Numbered from the stretch's first letter, positions 44,870-53,945 are shown. The stretch: DNA of 64,000 nt from Streptantibioticus ferralitis (GCF_029223525.1 NZ_JARHTQ010000008.1:248001-312000); one strand, 5' to 3'. A program made the numbers and translations. The notes: a model not told the origin generated them from the sequence alone.

Positions 44870-45811
44870 TCAGCCCTGGCGCGCCAGGTCGGCGGCGCCG
44901 ACCAGTCCGGCCTCGCCACCGAGCTGGGCGGCGAGCACCTGGGCGTGCGGCCGCCACTGACCGCCGACCAGCCAGCGCCGGAAGGACTTTCGGATCGGTT
45001 CCAGCACCAGGTCGCCCTCGTCGGAGACACCGCCGCCGACGATGAACGCCGAGGGGTCGAAGAGCGAGGCGAGGTCGGCCAGCCCGGCTCCGGCCCAGCG
45101 GGCCAGCTCGCGGAAGGAGTCGATGGCCACCGGGTCGCCCTTCCTGGCGGCCTCGCTGATGTGCTTGCCCTCGATGGCGTCGACGGTGCCGTCGCCCAGG
45201 CCGAGGAGTATCACCGCGTTCTCGGGGGTGGCGGCGGCGCGCTGGCGCGCGTAGCGGACGAGGGCGCGCCCGGAGGCGTACTGCTCCCAGCAGCCCTGGC
45301 TGCCGCAACCGCACAGCAGGCCGTCCGGCACCACACGGATGTGGCCGAACTCGCCCGCGACGCCGAAGCGTCCGCGGTGCAGCTTGCCGCCGATGATGAT
45401 GCCGCCGCCGAGGCCGGTGCCGAGGGTGATGCAGACGACGTCGTCATGGCCCTGACCGGCGCCGAACCGGTACTCGCCCCAGACGGCCGCGTTGGCATCG
45501 TTCTCCACCACCACGGGGAGGCCGACCCGCTGCTCGACCTTGTCCTTGAGCGCCTCGTGGCGCCAGTTGATGTTCGGCGCGAACAGTACGGTGGCGCGCT
45601 TGTCGTCCACGTATCCCGCGGCTCCGATGCCTACGGCGTCGATCTGGTGGGTGGCGCTGACCGTGCGTACCGTGTCCGCGATGGCGTCGATGACGCCTCC
45701 GGGAGTCGACGGGGTCGGCACCTTGCAGGTCTCGAGGATCGAGCCCTCTTCGTCGACCACGCCGGCCGCGATCTTGGTGCCGCCGATGTCGACGCCGATG
45801 GTGAGTCCCAT
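44870..45811 (-). CDS. glkA: ROK-family glucokinase
   Basis: Phosphorylates glucose with ATP and, in Streptomyces, is central to carbon catabolite repression (known for GlkA). It is 313 residues from the ATG at 45811 preceded by GAGGGACAC. MGLTIGVDIGGTKIAAGVVD is the phosphate motif, ENDANAAVWGEYRFGAG holds the catalytic aspartate, and CGCGSQGCWEQYASG is the zinc motif. No helix-turn-helix, so it is an enzyme rather than a ROK repressor. The small gene just upstream matches the position of SCO2127. Confidence 0.95.
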   Translation of the reverse strand: MGLTIGVDIGGTKIAAGVVDEEGSILETCKVPTPSTPGGVIDAIADTVRTVSATHQIDAVGIGAAGYVDDKRATVLFAPNINWRHEALKDKVEQRVGLPVVVENDANAAVWGEYRFGAGQGHDDVVCITLGTGLGGGIIIGGKLHRGRFGVAGEFGHIRVVPDGLLCGCGSQGCWEQYASGRALVRYARQRAAATPENAVILLGLGDGTVDAIEGKHISEAARKGDPVAIDSFRELARWAGAGLADLASLFDPSAFIVGGGVSDEGDLVLEPIRKSFRRWLVGGQWRPHAQVLAAQLGGEAGLVGAADLARQG

Positions 45812-45866
45812 GTGTCCCTCAGATTTTGGTCGAACCCCGCTTAAGGCAACCGTACCCGAGGAGGGG

Positions 45867-46268
45867 TCAGTCGAGGTCGATGTGTTCACTTCCTGAACGG
45901 TGACCATCGCCGCTGGACTGTGTCCAGCGGCGCTCCTGACCGGTGACGGCCGCCCGGTAGGCGGCGAGCAGCTCGGACCCGGCGGCCGCGAGGTGCTCGA
46001 AGACATCAGGGTTGCGGTCGCGGATCGGTTCAACGGCCGCCCGCACCTGAGAGATCACCGTCTGGGCGGCCATCTCGGCGGCCGGGGACCGTAGTTCGGC
46101 GACCTTGTCCGCGACGGCCTCGGCAAGCTTGCGCAGCTCGTCCGCGGCGCTGCCGGGGCGGTGGCCGGCCTGCTCACGGCGGCGGGCCCGCTCGGCGGCG
46201 AGATCCTCGGCGCAGGCCGTGGCCCACGCGTCGGCGTCGGTGTGCGGACGGTCCTGGCCTTCGCTCAT
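45867..46268 (-). CDS. small protein upstream of glkA (DUF5304-like, SCO2127 position)
   Basis: A 133-residue, mostly helical, charged protein from the ATG at 46268 with GAGGAG upstream. Features are MSEGQDRPHTDADAWATACAEDLAAERARRR, then an amphipathic central region and a hydrophilic tail. No enzymatic motif is seen. In S. coelicolor the gene in this place, SCO2127, stimulates glucokinase and glucose uptake (from memory). It is 55 bp from glkA, so co-transcription is likely. Confidence 0.8.
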   Translation of the reverse strand: MSEGQDRPHTDADAWATACAEDLAAERARRREQAGHRPGSAADELRKLAEAVADKVAELRSPAAEMAAQTVISQVRAAVEPIRDRNPDVFEHLAAAGSELLAAYRAAVTGQERRWTQSSGDGHRSGSEHIDLD

Positions 46269-46402
46269 CGCGGACTCCTCGCGGCGCTCCGGTGTACTGG
46301 GTTCACCGGTTGTACTCAGTAGTGTGCGCTGCCGCACTTCGGCTCACCCAGTGGTGGTTGATGGTGACGCTATCCAACGTTAGCCCGGCGGGTACGCCGG
46401 AT

Positions 46403-47554
46403 TCACCGGGGCCACAGCTCCGGGTCGGGGACGAAGCGCACCTCGAGGACGCCGTCGCGCAGCGCGGCTCCGCTCACGGTGCACCGGCGCAGCGCGGACG
46501 GCAGCGGCATGATGCGCCGGAAACCGGCCGCGTCGACGACGACTTCATCTCCCCGCCTGACCAGGTCGAGGGTGTCGCGGGTGGCGCCGGGCAGCGGGAG
46601 CCGCCACACCAGCTGGCCGTCCGCGGCCCACCGGTCCTGCACGCTCCAAGGCTCCGCGGCCGGGGTCGCGGGCAGCGGATCGGCTCCGGCGTCCTGCCCG
46701 CCGAGTGCGGCCAGGTCGTCGGGCCCGTACGGGTCGCGGCCGAGGTGCGGCAGTTCGCGGACCGGGACGCCGTCGGCGGTGAACTCCTCGTACAGCGCCT
46801 TGAGATGATCCTGCTGCTGGCCGGAGAGCCCGGCCAGGAAGGGGTCCGCGGAGCCCGTCGGCAGCAGCCGGTTGGCCGTCACCGACTCCAGCCGGTGCCC
46901 GAAGAGGGCGAGCCCGGTACGCGCGGCGCGTATCCGGTCCGCGGTCCGCGGCCCCGGCTCCACGACGAGCCGCACCGTGGTGGCGGCGGATTCGATCACC
47001 GCCTGCACCGCGGCGAGTTCGGCGTCCCAGCGGGCCGCCGTCTCGTACAACCACTCCGCGGGCATCGGCACGCCCGCGAGTTGGGCGAGCATCGGGCGCA
47101 GCGCGCGGGCGGCCTGCCGCTCCGCCGGCAGCAGTCGGGCGAGGTAGCGGCGCAGTTGCTCCGGGAGGGCCAGCAGACGGATGGCGCCGCACACCGGCGG
47201 CAGATCGGCCACCACGATGTCGTGGCCACCGGTCGCGCCGAGCGCGTGCAGCAGCGCGAACTCCCGGGAGCCCGGCAGCTCGGTGAACTCCTCGGTGTCC
47301 AGCGGGCTCGCGCCCACCAGGTCGAAGACGGTGGACAGCCGCTCCTGGAGGTCGGCGGCCCGGTCCTGGAAGACGCCGGCGCTGTCCAGCGTCCGCACGG
47401 TCAGCCCGGGAGTCCCCGGCGCGGTGAGGCCCGGCGGCGGATCGGCGGTGATCAGCAGGGTGCGGACACCCGCGCGGGCGGCGGCGAGGGCGGTGGCCGC
47501 GGCGACGGTGCTCGCCCCGGCGCCGCCGGGACCGGTGACCAGGACGGTACGCAC
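46403..47554 (-). CDS. ArsA/GET3-like protein lacking P-loop lysines
   Basis: A 383-residue protein from the GTG at 47554, related to arsenite-pump and tail-anchored-protein ATPases. The deviant Walker A is GPGGAGAST: both family lysines (GKGGVGKT) are replaced by P9 and A14, so ATP hydrolysis is doubtful. TADPPP follows, and the C-terminal part (VVDAAGFRRIMPLPSALRRCTVSGAALRDG) resembles the small beta domain of actinobacterial ArsA-like proteins. It lies 5 bp after a START-domain gene, so both proteins probably work together. Confidence 0.85.
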   Translation of the reverse strand: MRTVLVTGPGGAGASTVAAATALAAARAGVRTLLITADPPPGLTAPGTPGLTVRTLDSAGVFQDRAADLQERLSTVFDLVGASPLDTEEFTELPGSREFALLHALGATGGHDIVVADLPPVCGAIRLLALPEQLRRYLARLLPAERQAARALRPMLAQLAGVPMPAEWLYETAARWDAELAAVQAVIESAATTVRLVVEPGPRTADRIRAARTGLALFGHRLESVTANRLLPTGSADPFLAGLSGQQQDHLKALYEEFTADGVPVRELPHLGRDPYGPDDLAALGGQDAGADPLPATPAAEPWSVQDRWAADGQLVWRLPLPGATRDTLDLVRRGDEVVVDAAGFRRIMPLPSALRRCTVSGAALRDGVLEVRFVPDPELWPR

Positions 47555-47559
47555 GAAGG

Positions 47560-48000
47560 TCAGCCCTGCTCCACGCGCTTCTTCAGCCCGTCGAGGGCGC
47601 GGTCGATGATGACCTTCTCGGCCTTGCGCTTGATCATGCCGAGCATCGGGATCTTCACGTCGACGGTGAGCTGGTAGGTGACCTCGGTGCTGTTGCCGCC
47701 CGCGAGCGGGGCCAGGGTGTACGAGCCGTCGAGGGCGCGCAGCATCTGGGACTTGACCAGCGACCAGCTGACCTTGTTCGGGCCGCCCCAGGTGTACTGG
47801 AGGGTGTGGTCGTCCTTGATCGCTCCGGCGTCGAGGACCAGCCGGACCCGCTCGGCGCGGCCCTCGGCGTCCTTGGCGAGGATCTCGGCCTCCTTGACCT
47901 CGCCGGTCCACTCCGGGTAGCGCTCGAAGTCCGAGATCACCTTCATGACGTCGGCCGGGGCCGCCTCGATGGTGATGCTCGAGCTGGTGTGTTCCGCCAT
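47560..48000 (-). CDS. SRPBCC/START-like lipid-binding protein
   Basis: A 146-residue protein of the polyketide cyclase/START fold from the ATG at 48000. It begins SSITIEAAPADVMKVISDFERYPEWTGEVKEAEI, followed by antiparallel strands and a long C-terminal helix ending GLKKRVEQG. Members of this family bind hydrophobic ligands; none is predicted here. It is 5 bp upstream of the ArsA-like gene. Confidence 0.85.
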   Translation of the reverse strand: MAEHTSSSITIEAAPADVMKVISDFERYPEWTGEVKEAEILAKDAEGRAERVRLVLDAGAIKDDHTLQYTWGGPNKVSWSLVKSQMLRALDGSYTLAPLAGGNSTEVTYQLTVDVKIPMLGMIKRKAEKVIIDRALDGLKKRVEQG

Positions 48001-48061
48001 CGCCGTGGCCCCTCCGGGACTTCGCGTCGGGTGTCCCAGGCGCCTCGCACGAATGGGCGCC

Positions 48062-48137
48062 GCGCCTGGAGTGTTCTGGTGCGCCAGGTTATCGCGCACG
48101 GATCGGGCGATGCGTAGCGCCTCGGTCGACCTCGGTC
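48062..48137. other. gap between START gene and metallophosphoesterase with a repeat fragment
   Basis: CCAGGCGC (48036-48043) pairs with GCGCCTGG (48062-48069) as a loose hairpin. Bases 48111-48126 (TGCGTAGCGCCTCGGT) match the first part of the 45-bp repeat core but the similarity then stops. Confidence 0.5.
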
Positions 48138-48897
48138 ACCACTCCATGACGTACGGGGTGTGGGTGGCGTTGAAGTGGCCCACGTTCACGCACTCGGTGC
48201 CGCCTATTCGCATCCGCGGCATCAGCGGCTGGTGCACATGGCCGAAGAGGGCGTACCGCGGGCGCACCGTGTGGATCGCCTCCAAAAGCGCCTCGCTGCC
48301 GCGCTCGAAGCGGCGGGCCACGGTGTCGTAGCACAGCTCCGGGACGGCGGGCGGGATGTGCGAGCAGAGCACGTCGACCGGGCCGAGGGCGGCGACCTTG
48401 GCCGCGTAGGCCTCGTCGTCGATCTCGTACGGGGTGCGCATCGGGGTGGTCAGTCCGCCACCGACGAACCCGAAGACCCGGCCGCCGATCTCGGCCGTCA
48501 TCCCGTCCAGGATGGTGGTGCCGGGTCCGGCGAACTCCGGCCAGAGATCCGGCATGTCGACATTGCCGTAGGTGGCGTACGTCGGTGTGGGCAGCACGGC
48601 GAACATCTCGGCGTACTGCTTGCGGACCGCGCTCTCCAGGGCGGCGGCGCGGTCGACGCCGTCCCACAGCCGCCGGGAGAGGGCGCGCGCCTCCTCGAAG
48701 CGGCGTGCGGTGCGCAACTCCACGATGAGGTCGGCGTTCTCGGTGCCGAACAGTTCCGGGAAGATTCCGCGGGAGTGGTCCGCGTAGTCGAGGAAGAGGA
48801 CCAGATCGCCGAGACAGACCAGGGCGTCCGCACCCTCTCCCGCCCTGGCGAGAGGTTCGACGGCACCGTGGACATCGCTGACGACATGGACCCGCAT
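48136..48897 (-). CDS. metallophosphoesterase
   Basis: A 253-residue calcineurin-like phosphoesterase from the ATG at 48897, with AAGGTG upstream. Metal-binding motifs are SDVHG, LGDLVLF, TYGNVDMP, CSHIPP and FGHVHQP. The substrate could be a phosphodiester or nucleotide. It is next in the minus-strand run but separated by 135 bp from the START gene. Confidence 0.9.
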   Translation of the reverse strand: MRVHVVSDVHGAVEPLARAGEGADALVCLGDLVLFLDYADHSRGIFPELFGTENADLIVELRTARRFEEARALSRRLWDGVDRAAALESAVRKQYAEMFAVLPTPTYATYGNVDMPDLWPEFAGPGTTILDGMTAEIGGRVFGFVGGGLTTPMRTPYEIDDEAYAAKVAALGPVDVLCSHIPPAVPELCYDTVARRFERGSEALLEAIHTVRPRYALFGHVHQPLMPRMRIGGTECVNVGHFNATHTPYVMEW

Positions 48898-49206
48898 AAC
48901 GATCACCTTAACGGGCGGCACAAGGGGCCGAGGATGCCGCGCACCCGGCGGCTCGGCGGTTACCTGCGAGTCACCAGGCCTCTGCAATAGGGTGCCCGGA
49001 GCACCGCTGCGGCCGCGTTCGAGCGGCGGACGGACAGGCCGGTGACGTGTGGCGCTTCTATGGAGGGTTGGTGTGACACAGCGAACATCTGCCCCTGACC
49101 CCTATCCCGGAAGCTTTACCCATGGGTAACGTCCGGGCCGTCCGATACAGCTCTTGATCACGAGCGCAGCCGACAACGTAGCCGGCGCCGACGAGGAGCA
49201 TCAGTC
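48898..49206. other. divergent 309-bp gap before the acyl-CoA ligase
   Basis: No gene. It holds the perfect 14-bp palindrome at 49116-49129 and GAGGAG at 49194-49199 serving the ligase. Confidence 0.6.
49116..49129 (+). promoter_or_regulatory. perfect palindrome, candidate operator
   Basis: TTACCCATGGGTAA, a perfect 14-bp palindrome, 78 bp upstream of the ligase start. Such symmetric sites usually bind dimeric repressors; the regulator is unknown. Confidence 0.65.
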
Positions 49207-51006
49207 TTGCGCGAGTTCAGCCTTCCGGCTTTGTACGAGGTCCCCGCTGACGGCAATTTGACGGATCTCATCCGCCGCAACGCCGCGCAGCATCCCGACG
49301 TCCCCGTACTGGCCAGAAAGCGCGACGGGGTCTGGCAGGACGTGACGTCCAAGGAGTTCCTCGCCGAGGTGCGCGCCGCCGCCAAGGGCCTGATCGCCTC
49401 CGGCGTCGAGCCCGGTGACCGGGTCGCCCTGATGTCCCGCACCCGGTACGAGTGGACGCTGCTGGACTTCGCGATCTGGAGCGCCGGGGCGGTCACCGTC
49501 CCCGTGTACGAGACCTCCTCCGCCGAGCAGGTCGAGTGGATCCTCGGCGACTCCGGCACGGTTGCCTGTGTGGTCGAGACGGCCGCACACGAGGACGTGG
49601 TGGAGTCGGTACGGGAACGGCTGCCGCGACTGAAGCACGTCTGGCGGATCGACGCGGGCGCCGTGGAGACCCTGGGCTCGTCCGGCAGCGATGTGTCCGA
49701 CGCGGAGGTCGACGAGCGCGGCGAGATCGCCGACGCCGACACCCCCGCCACCATCGTCTACACCTCCGGAACCACCGGACGCCCCAAGGGCTGTGTGCTC
49801 ACCCACCGCAGCTTCTTCGCCGAGTGCGGCAACATCGTGGCCCGGCTGACGCCGCTGTTCCGTACCGGCGACTCCTCCGTGCTGCTGTTCCTGCCGCTGG
49901 CGCACGTGCTCGGGCGGCTGGTCGAGGTGGCCTGCGTGATGGCACCGATCAAGCTGGGGCACGTCAGCGACATCAAGCAACTCACCGACGAGTTGGCGGC
50001 GTTCCGCCCCACGATGGTCCTCGGCGTGCCGCGGGTCTTCGAGAAGGTCTACAACTCGGCGCGGGCGCAGGCCCAGGCGGGCGGCAAGGGCAAGATCTTC
50101 GACAAGGCGGCCGACACCGCGATCGAGTACAGCCGGGCGCTGGACACCAAGGCGGGTCCCGGCCTGCCGCTCAAGTTCCGCCACAAGGTCTTCGACCGGC
50201 TGGTCTTCGGCAAGCTGCGCCAGGTACTCGGTGGCCGCGCCACCCACGCCATCTCCGGCGGCGCCCCGCTGGGCGAGCGCCTCGGCCACTTCTACCGGGG
50301 CATCGGCTTCACGGTGCTGGAGGGCTACGGCCTGACCGAGTCCTGTGCGGCCACCGCCTTCAATCCCTGGGACCGCACCAAGATCGGCACGGTCGGCCAG
50401 CCGCTGCCGGGCAGCGTGGTGCGGATCGCCGACGACGGCGAGGTGCTGCTGCACGGTGAACACCTGTTCACCGGCTACTGGAACAACGAGCGGGCGACCG
50501 CCGAGGCGCTTGAGCACGGATGGTTCCACACCGGGGACATAGGCACCCTGGACGAGGACGGCTACCTCACGATCACCGGCCGCAAGAAGGAGATCATCGT
50601 CACCGCGGGCGGCAAGAACGTCGCTCCCGCCGTCATCGAGGACCGGATCCGCGCACACGCGCTGATCGCCGAGTGCATGGTGGTCGGTGACGGCAAGCCG
50701 TTCGTCGGGGCGTTGATCACGCTCGACGAGGAGTTCCTGCCGCGGTGGGCCGAGCAGCACGGGAAGCCCGCCGACACGCCGGCGGGCGAACTGCGGTCGG
50801 ATCCGGAGCTGTTGGCCGAGGTGCAGCGTGCCGTGGACGATGGCAACGCGGCGGTTTCGCACGCCGAGGCGGTCAAGAAGTTCCGTGTACTGCCTTCGCA
50901 GTTCACGGAGGAGTCGGGGCATGTGACTCCGTCGCTGAAGCTGAAGCGGAACGTTGTTCTGCGGGACTTCGCGGATGAGATCGAGGCGATTTACGCCTCC
51001 CGCTAG
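49207..51006 (+). CDS. long-chain acyl-CoA ligase (AMP-forming)
   Basis: Activates fatty acids to acyl-CoA. It is 599 residues from a TTG preceded by GAGGAG. ATP motif is VYTSGTTGRPKGCVLTH (about 180-196); GYGLTESCAATAFNPWD and GWFHTGDIGTLDEDGYLTITGRKKEIIVTAGGKNVAP (with the adenylation lysine region) follow. It resembles the FadD15-type of mycobacteria, i.e. the longer class of synthetases. A palindromic site 78 bp upstream may be the operator. Confidence 0.93.
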   Translation: MREFSLPALYEVPADGNLTDLIRRNAAQHPDVPVLARKRDGVWQDVTSKEFLAEVRAAAKGLIASGVEPGDRVALMSRTRYEWTLLDFAIWSAGAVTVPVYETSSAEQVEWILGDSGTVACVVETAAHEDVVESVRERLPRLKHVWRIDAGAVETLGSSGSDVSDAEVDERGEIADADTPATIVYTSGTTGRPKGCVLTHRSFFAECGNIVARLTPLFRTGDSSVLLFLPLAHVLGRLVEVACVMAPIKLGHVSDIKQLTDELAAFRPTMVLGVPRVFEKVYNSARAQAQAGGKGKIFDKAADTAIEYSRALDTKAGPGLPLKFRHKVFDRLVFGKLRQVLGGRATHAISGGAPLGERLGHFYRGIGFTVLEGYGLTESCAATAFNPWDRTKIGTVGQPLPGSVVRIADDGEVLLHGEHLFTGYWNNERATAEALEHGWFHTGDIGTLDEDGYLTITGRKKEIIVTAGGKNVAPAVIEDRIRAHALIAECMVVGDGKPFVGALITLDEEFLPRWAEQHGKPADTPAGELRSDPELLAEVQRAVDDGNAAVSHAEAVKKFRVLPSQFTEESGHVTPSLKLKRNVVLRDFADEIEAIYASR

Positions 51007-51450
51007 TTCGCTCGCGCTTGGCGGTTCCGGGTACGGAGATTTCCCTCCCACCCCGTTGCCGGTGCCCGCATCTTGCCGTTGCGCGGGGCGGCCTCCGGCC
51101 CGGTTGCGGTTCCGCTCGCGCTTGGCGGTTCCGGGTACGGAGATTTCCCTCCCTCCGACCCGTTGCCGGTGCCCGCATCTTGCCGTTGCGCGCGGCTGCC
51201 GTGGGGTCGGGGGCGGGCCGGGGTGTCTCCTCACTCCAGCTATCACCGCACAGTTGCGGTGCTTCGCGGGGTCGCTGCGGAGACACCCCGGCCCACCCCC
51301 TTCCGCCGTCGACTGCGCTCGCGGCTGAGTGGGTGGGGATGCGAACCCGAGGGGAAGAGGGCCAAAGGAATCGCACCCCCTGTGGATCGTGGTGGCCACC
51401 GGGCCGCAGCGCGGGAAACAACGTGAGGGGTCGGGGGCGGAGGGAGGGGA
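51007..51450. other. 444-bp gap with a duplicated element
   Basis: Two copies of about 80 bp (51009-51085 and 51113-51193), 104 bp apart, each from CGCTCGCGCTTGGCGGTTCC to TTGCCGTTGCGCG and containing GGTACGGAGATTTCCCTCC. The rest is GC-rich without a gene. Confidence 0.8.
51009..51193. repeat. tandem duplicate of an 80-bp dispersed element
   Basis: The two copies are nearly identical except for a 4-bp change (CCCACCCCG versus CCCTCCGACCCG). Elements with this sequence are, from memory, scattered in Streptomyces genomes. Confidence 0.75.
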
Positions 51451-52584
51451 CTACCCCAAGAGGCCTTTGAGGCGCTCCGCGAGGAGATCCCAGCGCCAGG
51501 CCTCCTCCACCCACTGGCGACCACGGTCGCCGAGCCGGCGGCGAAGTTCCGGATCGTCCAGCAACGTGACGATCCGATCCGCGGCCGAGGAGGCCGACCC
51601 GCCCCGGACCACCCAGCCGGTCTCACCGTCGAGAACGGCGTCCGGCGCGCCGCCGGAGTCGCCCGCCACCACCGGCAGTCCGGTGGCCGACGCCTCCAGG
51701 TAGACGATGCCGAGGCCCTCGACGTCCAACCCGCCCCGGCGGGTCCTGCAGGGCATCGCGAACACATCACCGGCGCCGTAGTGCGCGGGCAGTTCCTCCC
51801 ACGCCACGGATCCGGTGAAGCGCACCGATCCGGCCACCCCGATCTCCGCCGCGAGCTTCTCCAGCTCCGCGCGGTACGGGCCGCCGCCGACGATCAGCAG
51901 GACGGCGTCCGGCACCCGCCGCAGGATCTGCGGCATGGCCTGGATCAGCGTGTCCTGCCCCTTGCGCGGCACCAGCCGCGAGACGCAGACGATCACCGGC
52001 CGGTCGGTCAGGCCCAGCCGGGCCCGTACCACCGCGCCGCCCGAGCCGGGGTGGAAGGTCTTCTCGTCGACACCGGGCGGGAGTTGGACCATCCGCGACG
52101 CGGCCTGCTCGGTGAGCGCCGAGGCGATCCGGGAGCGGGTGTACTCGCCGAGGTAGGTGATGGTGTCCGTACCCTCGCCGATGCGCCGCAACAGCTGCCG
52201 GGCGGCGGGCAGTTGGGCCCAGGCCGCCTCGTGCCCGTGCGTCGTCGCCACGATCTTCCGGGCGCCCGCCCTGCGCAGCGCCGGGGCCATCAGCCCGAGC
52301 GGCGCGGCGGCGCCGAACCACACCGAGGAGCAGCCGTGCTCCCGCAGCAGCCGCACCGCGCGCCGGGTGACCCGCGGGGTCGGCAGCAGCACGCTGGTGC
52401 GGTCGCGCACCACCGGGAACGGCTGCTCGGCGTCGAAGGCGGCGACCTCCCTGCCGTCCTTCCAGGTGGAGGCGTAGACAACGACCTGTCCGGGGTCGAG
52501 GCGCAGCGCCATGCTGTGCACGAAGGCCTGGATGCCGCCGGGGCGTGGCGGGAAGTCGTTGGTGACGATCAGGGTCTTGTTCAT
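51451..52584 (-). CDS. GT4 glycosyltransferase (PimB-like mannosyltransferase)
   Basis: A 377-residue GT-B glycosyltransferase. MNKTLIVTNDFPPRPGGIQAFVHSMAL at the N-terminus matches the PimB/phosphatidylinositol mannosyltransferase type, and the nucleotide-binding C-domain has VCVSRLVPRKGQDTLI, VGGGPYRAELE and GLGIVYLEASATGLPVVAGDSGGAPDAV. The donor is probably GDP-mannose or UDP sugar; PIM biosynthesis is plausible since a mannosyltransferase-type gene lies divergent from it. Confidence 0.85.
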   Translation of the reverse strand: MNKTLIVTNDFPPRPGGIQAFVHSMALRLDPGQVVVYASTWKDGREVAAFDAEQPFPVVRDRTSVLLPTPRVTRRAVRLLREHGCSSVWFGAAAPLGLMAPALRRAGARKIVATTHGHEAAWAQLPAARQLLRRIGEGTDTITYLGEYTRSRIASALTEQAASRMVQLPPGVDEKTFHPGSGGAVVRARLGLTDRPVIVCVSRLVPRKGQDTLIQAMPQILRRVPDAVLLIVGGGPYRAELEKLAAEIGVAGSVRFTGSVAWEELPAHYGAGDVFAMPCRTRRGGLDVEGLGIVYLEASATGLPVVAGDSGGAPDAVLDGETGWVVRGGSASSAADRIVTLLDDPELRRRLGDRGRQWVEEAWRWDLLAERLKGLLG

Positions 52585-52727
52585 CGGTAGAGACCGTACC
52601 CGGTGCGGTCCCGGGGCGGGCCGGGCGAGGGCCCGGGAGCGCGCCGGGCGGCACCGGAAGTGGGGCCGGCGGAGATCGTGGCGTAGCCTCGCGGTACCCC
52701 ACGTACCGCGCCCCCGAGGAGCTTCCG

Positions 52728-53945
52728 CTGCCGGACCTCACCGAGAACTCCCGCGCCACGCCACTGCGGTTCGAAGTGCGCCCGCCGGGAGACGACAGTG
52801 ACAGCGCGCCGTCCGGCACCCCGCCGCGGACCGGCCGTCGACTGCTGACCGCGGCCGGTCCCGCGCTCGCCGTATGGGCGGGCGCGGCGCTGCTCCAGCT
52901 GCTGATGCTGTGGTGGCTGAGCACCCGTCCCGACTGGCTGCACACCGCACTGACGCCCTGGGACAACGAGTGGTACGTGTCGATCGCCGAGCAGGGCTAT
53001 CCACACTCGTTCTCGTACGACGCGAACGGACAGCTGACCGGCAACACGCTTGCCTTCTTCCCGCTCTACCCCTTGTTGATCAAGGTGGTGGGCACGTTGA
53101 CCGGCCTCGGCGGGCAGAGCGCGTCCATCGCGGTCGCCTGGCTCGCCTCGGCGGGCGGGGCCGTGGCCGTGTACCGGCTGGGGCTGCGGCTGTACGGGGA
53201 GCGCGCGGCGCTCTGCCTGGTGCTGCTGGTGTTCACTCAGCCGATGGCCATCACCTTGTGGATCGGCTACAGCGAGAGCCTCTTCCTGCTGCTGGCGGCG
53301 TGCTGTCTGCTCGCCGCGCACCGGCGGGCATGGCTGACGGCGGGCGGGCTGGCTTTCCTGGCCGGGCTGACCCGGTCGACCGGGGTCGCGGTGGCGCTGG
53401 CGCTGGCGGTCGCCGCGCTGCCGCCGATGTGGCGGGCCCGTCGGATCGACTGGCGGGCGCTGGCCGGGGTGGCCGTCGGCCTGCTCGGTGTACCGCTGTA
53501 CGTGGCCTGGGTGGGGCTGCGGCTCGGCAGGCTGGACGCGTGGCTGACGATACAGCGCGCCGGCTGGCACACCGCCTGGGACTGGGGGTACGCCACCTGG
53601 CAGTTCCTCGCCGACACCCTGCAGCGCGGCCATGACTGGGTCCCGGTGGCCACCGCCGTACTGCTGGTGGCGCTGGCCGCGGCGGCCGTGACCGCGGTGC
53701 TGCGGCGGCCGTGGCCGCCGTTGGCCGTCTACGGGTTGCTGGTGTTCGCGCTCACCGTGGGACAGACCAACTACTACCACTCCAAGTTGCGGCTGCTGGT
53801 GCCCGCGCTGCTCACGCTGGTGCCACTGGCCAGGGCGTTCGGGAAGGCGGGGCCCCGCTCGGCGGCGCCCGCGGCGGCGGTCTTCGCCCTGTTCGGCACC
53901 TGGTTCGGCGCGTACATGCTGACCAACTGGATCTACGCGATCTGA
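52728..53945 (+). CDS. polytopic mannosyltransferase-like protein
   Basis: About 400 residues of the GT-C or PIG-V/mannosyltransferase type, with roughly nine to ten membrane helices. An acidic loop with TALTPWDNEWYVSIAEQGYP (luminal D motif typical of these enzymes) follows helix 1, and the C-terminus has QTNYYHSKLRLLVPALLT. A GTG at 52776 is the first usual start but lacks a ribosome site; the in-frame CTG at 52728 has GAGGAG 6 bp upstream. I give the CTG start. It overlaps the M48 gene tail to tail by 13 bp. Confidence 0.8.
   Translation: MPDLTENSRATPLRFEVRPPGDDSDSAPSGTPPRTGRRLLTAAGPALAVWAGAALLQLLMLWWLSTRPDWLHTALTPWDNEWYVSIAEQGYPHSFSYDANGQLTGNTLAFFPLYPLLIKVVGTLTGLGGQSASIAVAWLASAGGAVAVYRLGLRLYGERAALCLVLLVFTQPMAITLWIGYSESLFLLLAACCLLAAHRRAWLTAGGLAFLAGLTRSTGVAVALALAVAALPPMWRARRIDWRALAGVAVGLLGVPLYVAWVGLRLGRLDAWLTIQRAGWHTAWDWGYATWQFLADTLQRGHDWVPVATAVLLVALAAAAVTAVLRRPWPPLAVYGLLVFALTVGQTNYYHSKLRLLVPALLTLVPLARAFGKAGPRSAAPAAAVFALFGTWFGAYMLTNWIYAI

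Noticed and set aside
43501-45045. 514-codon plus-strand frame from 43501
   Set aside because: The first 485 bp are low-complexity repeats and the rest is antisense to the phosphatase-family gene.
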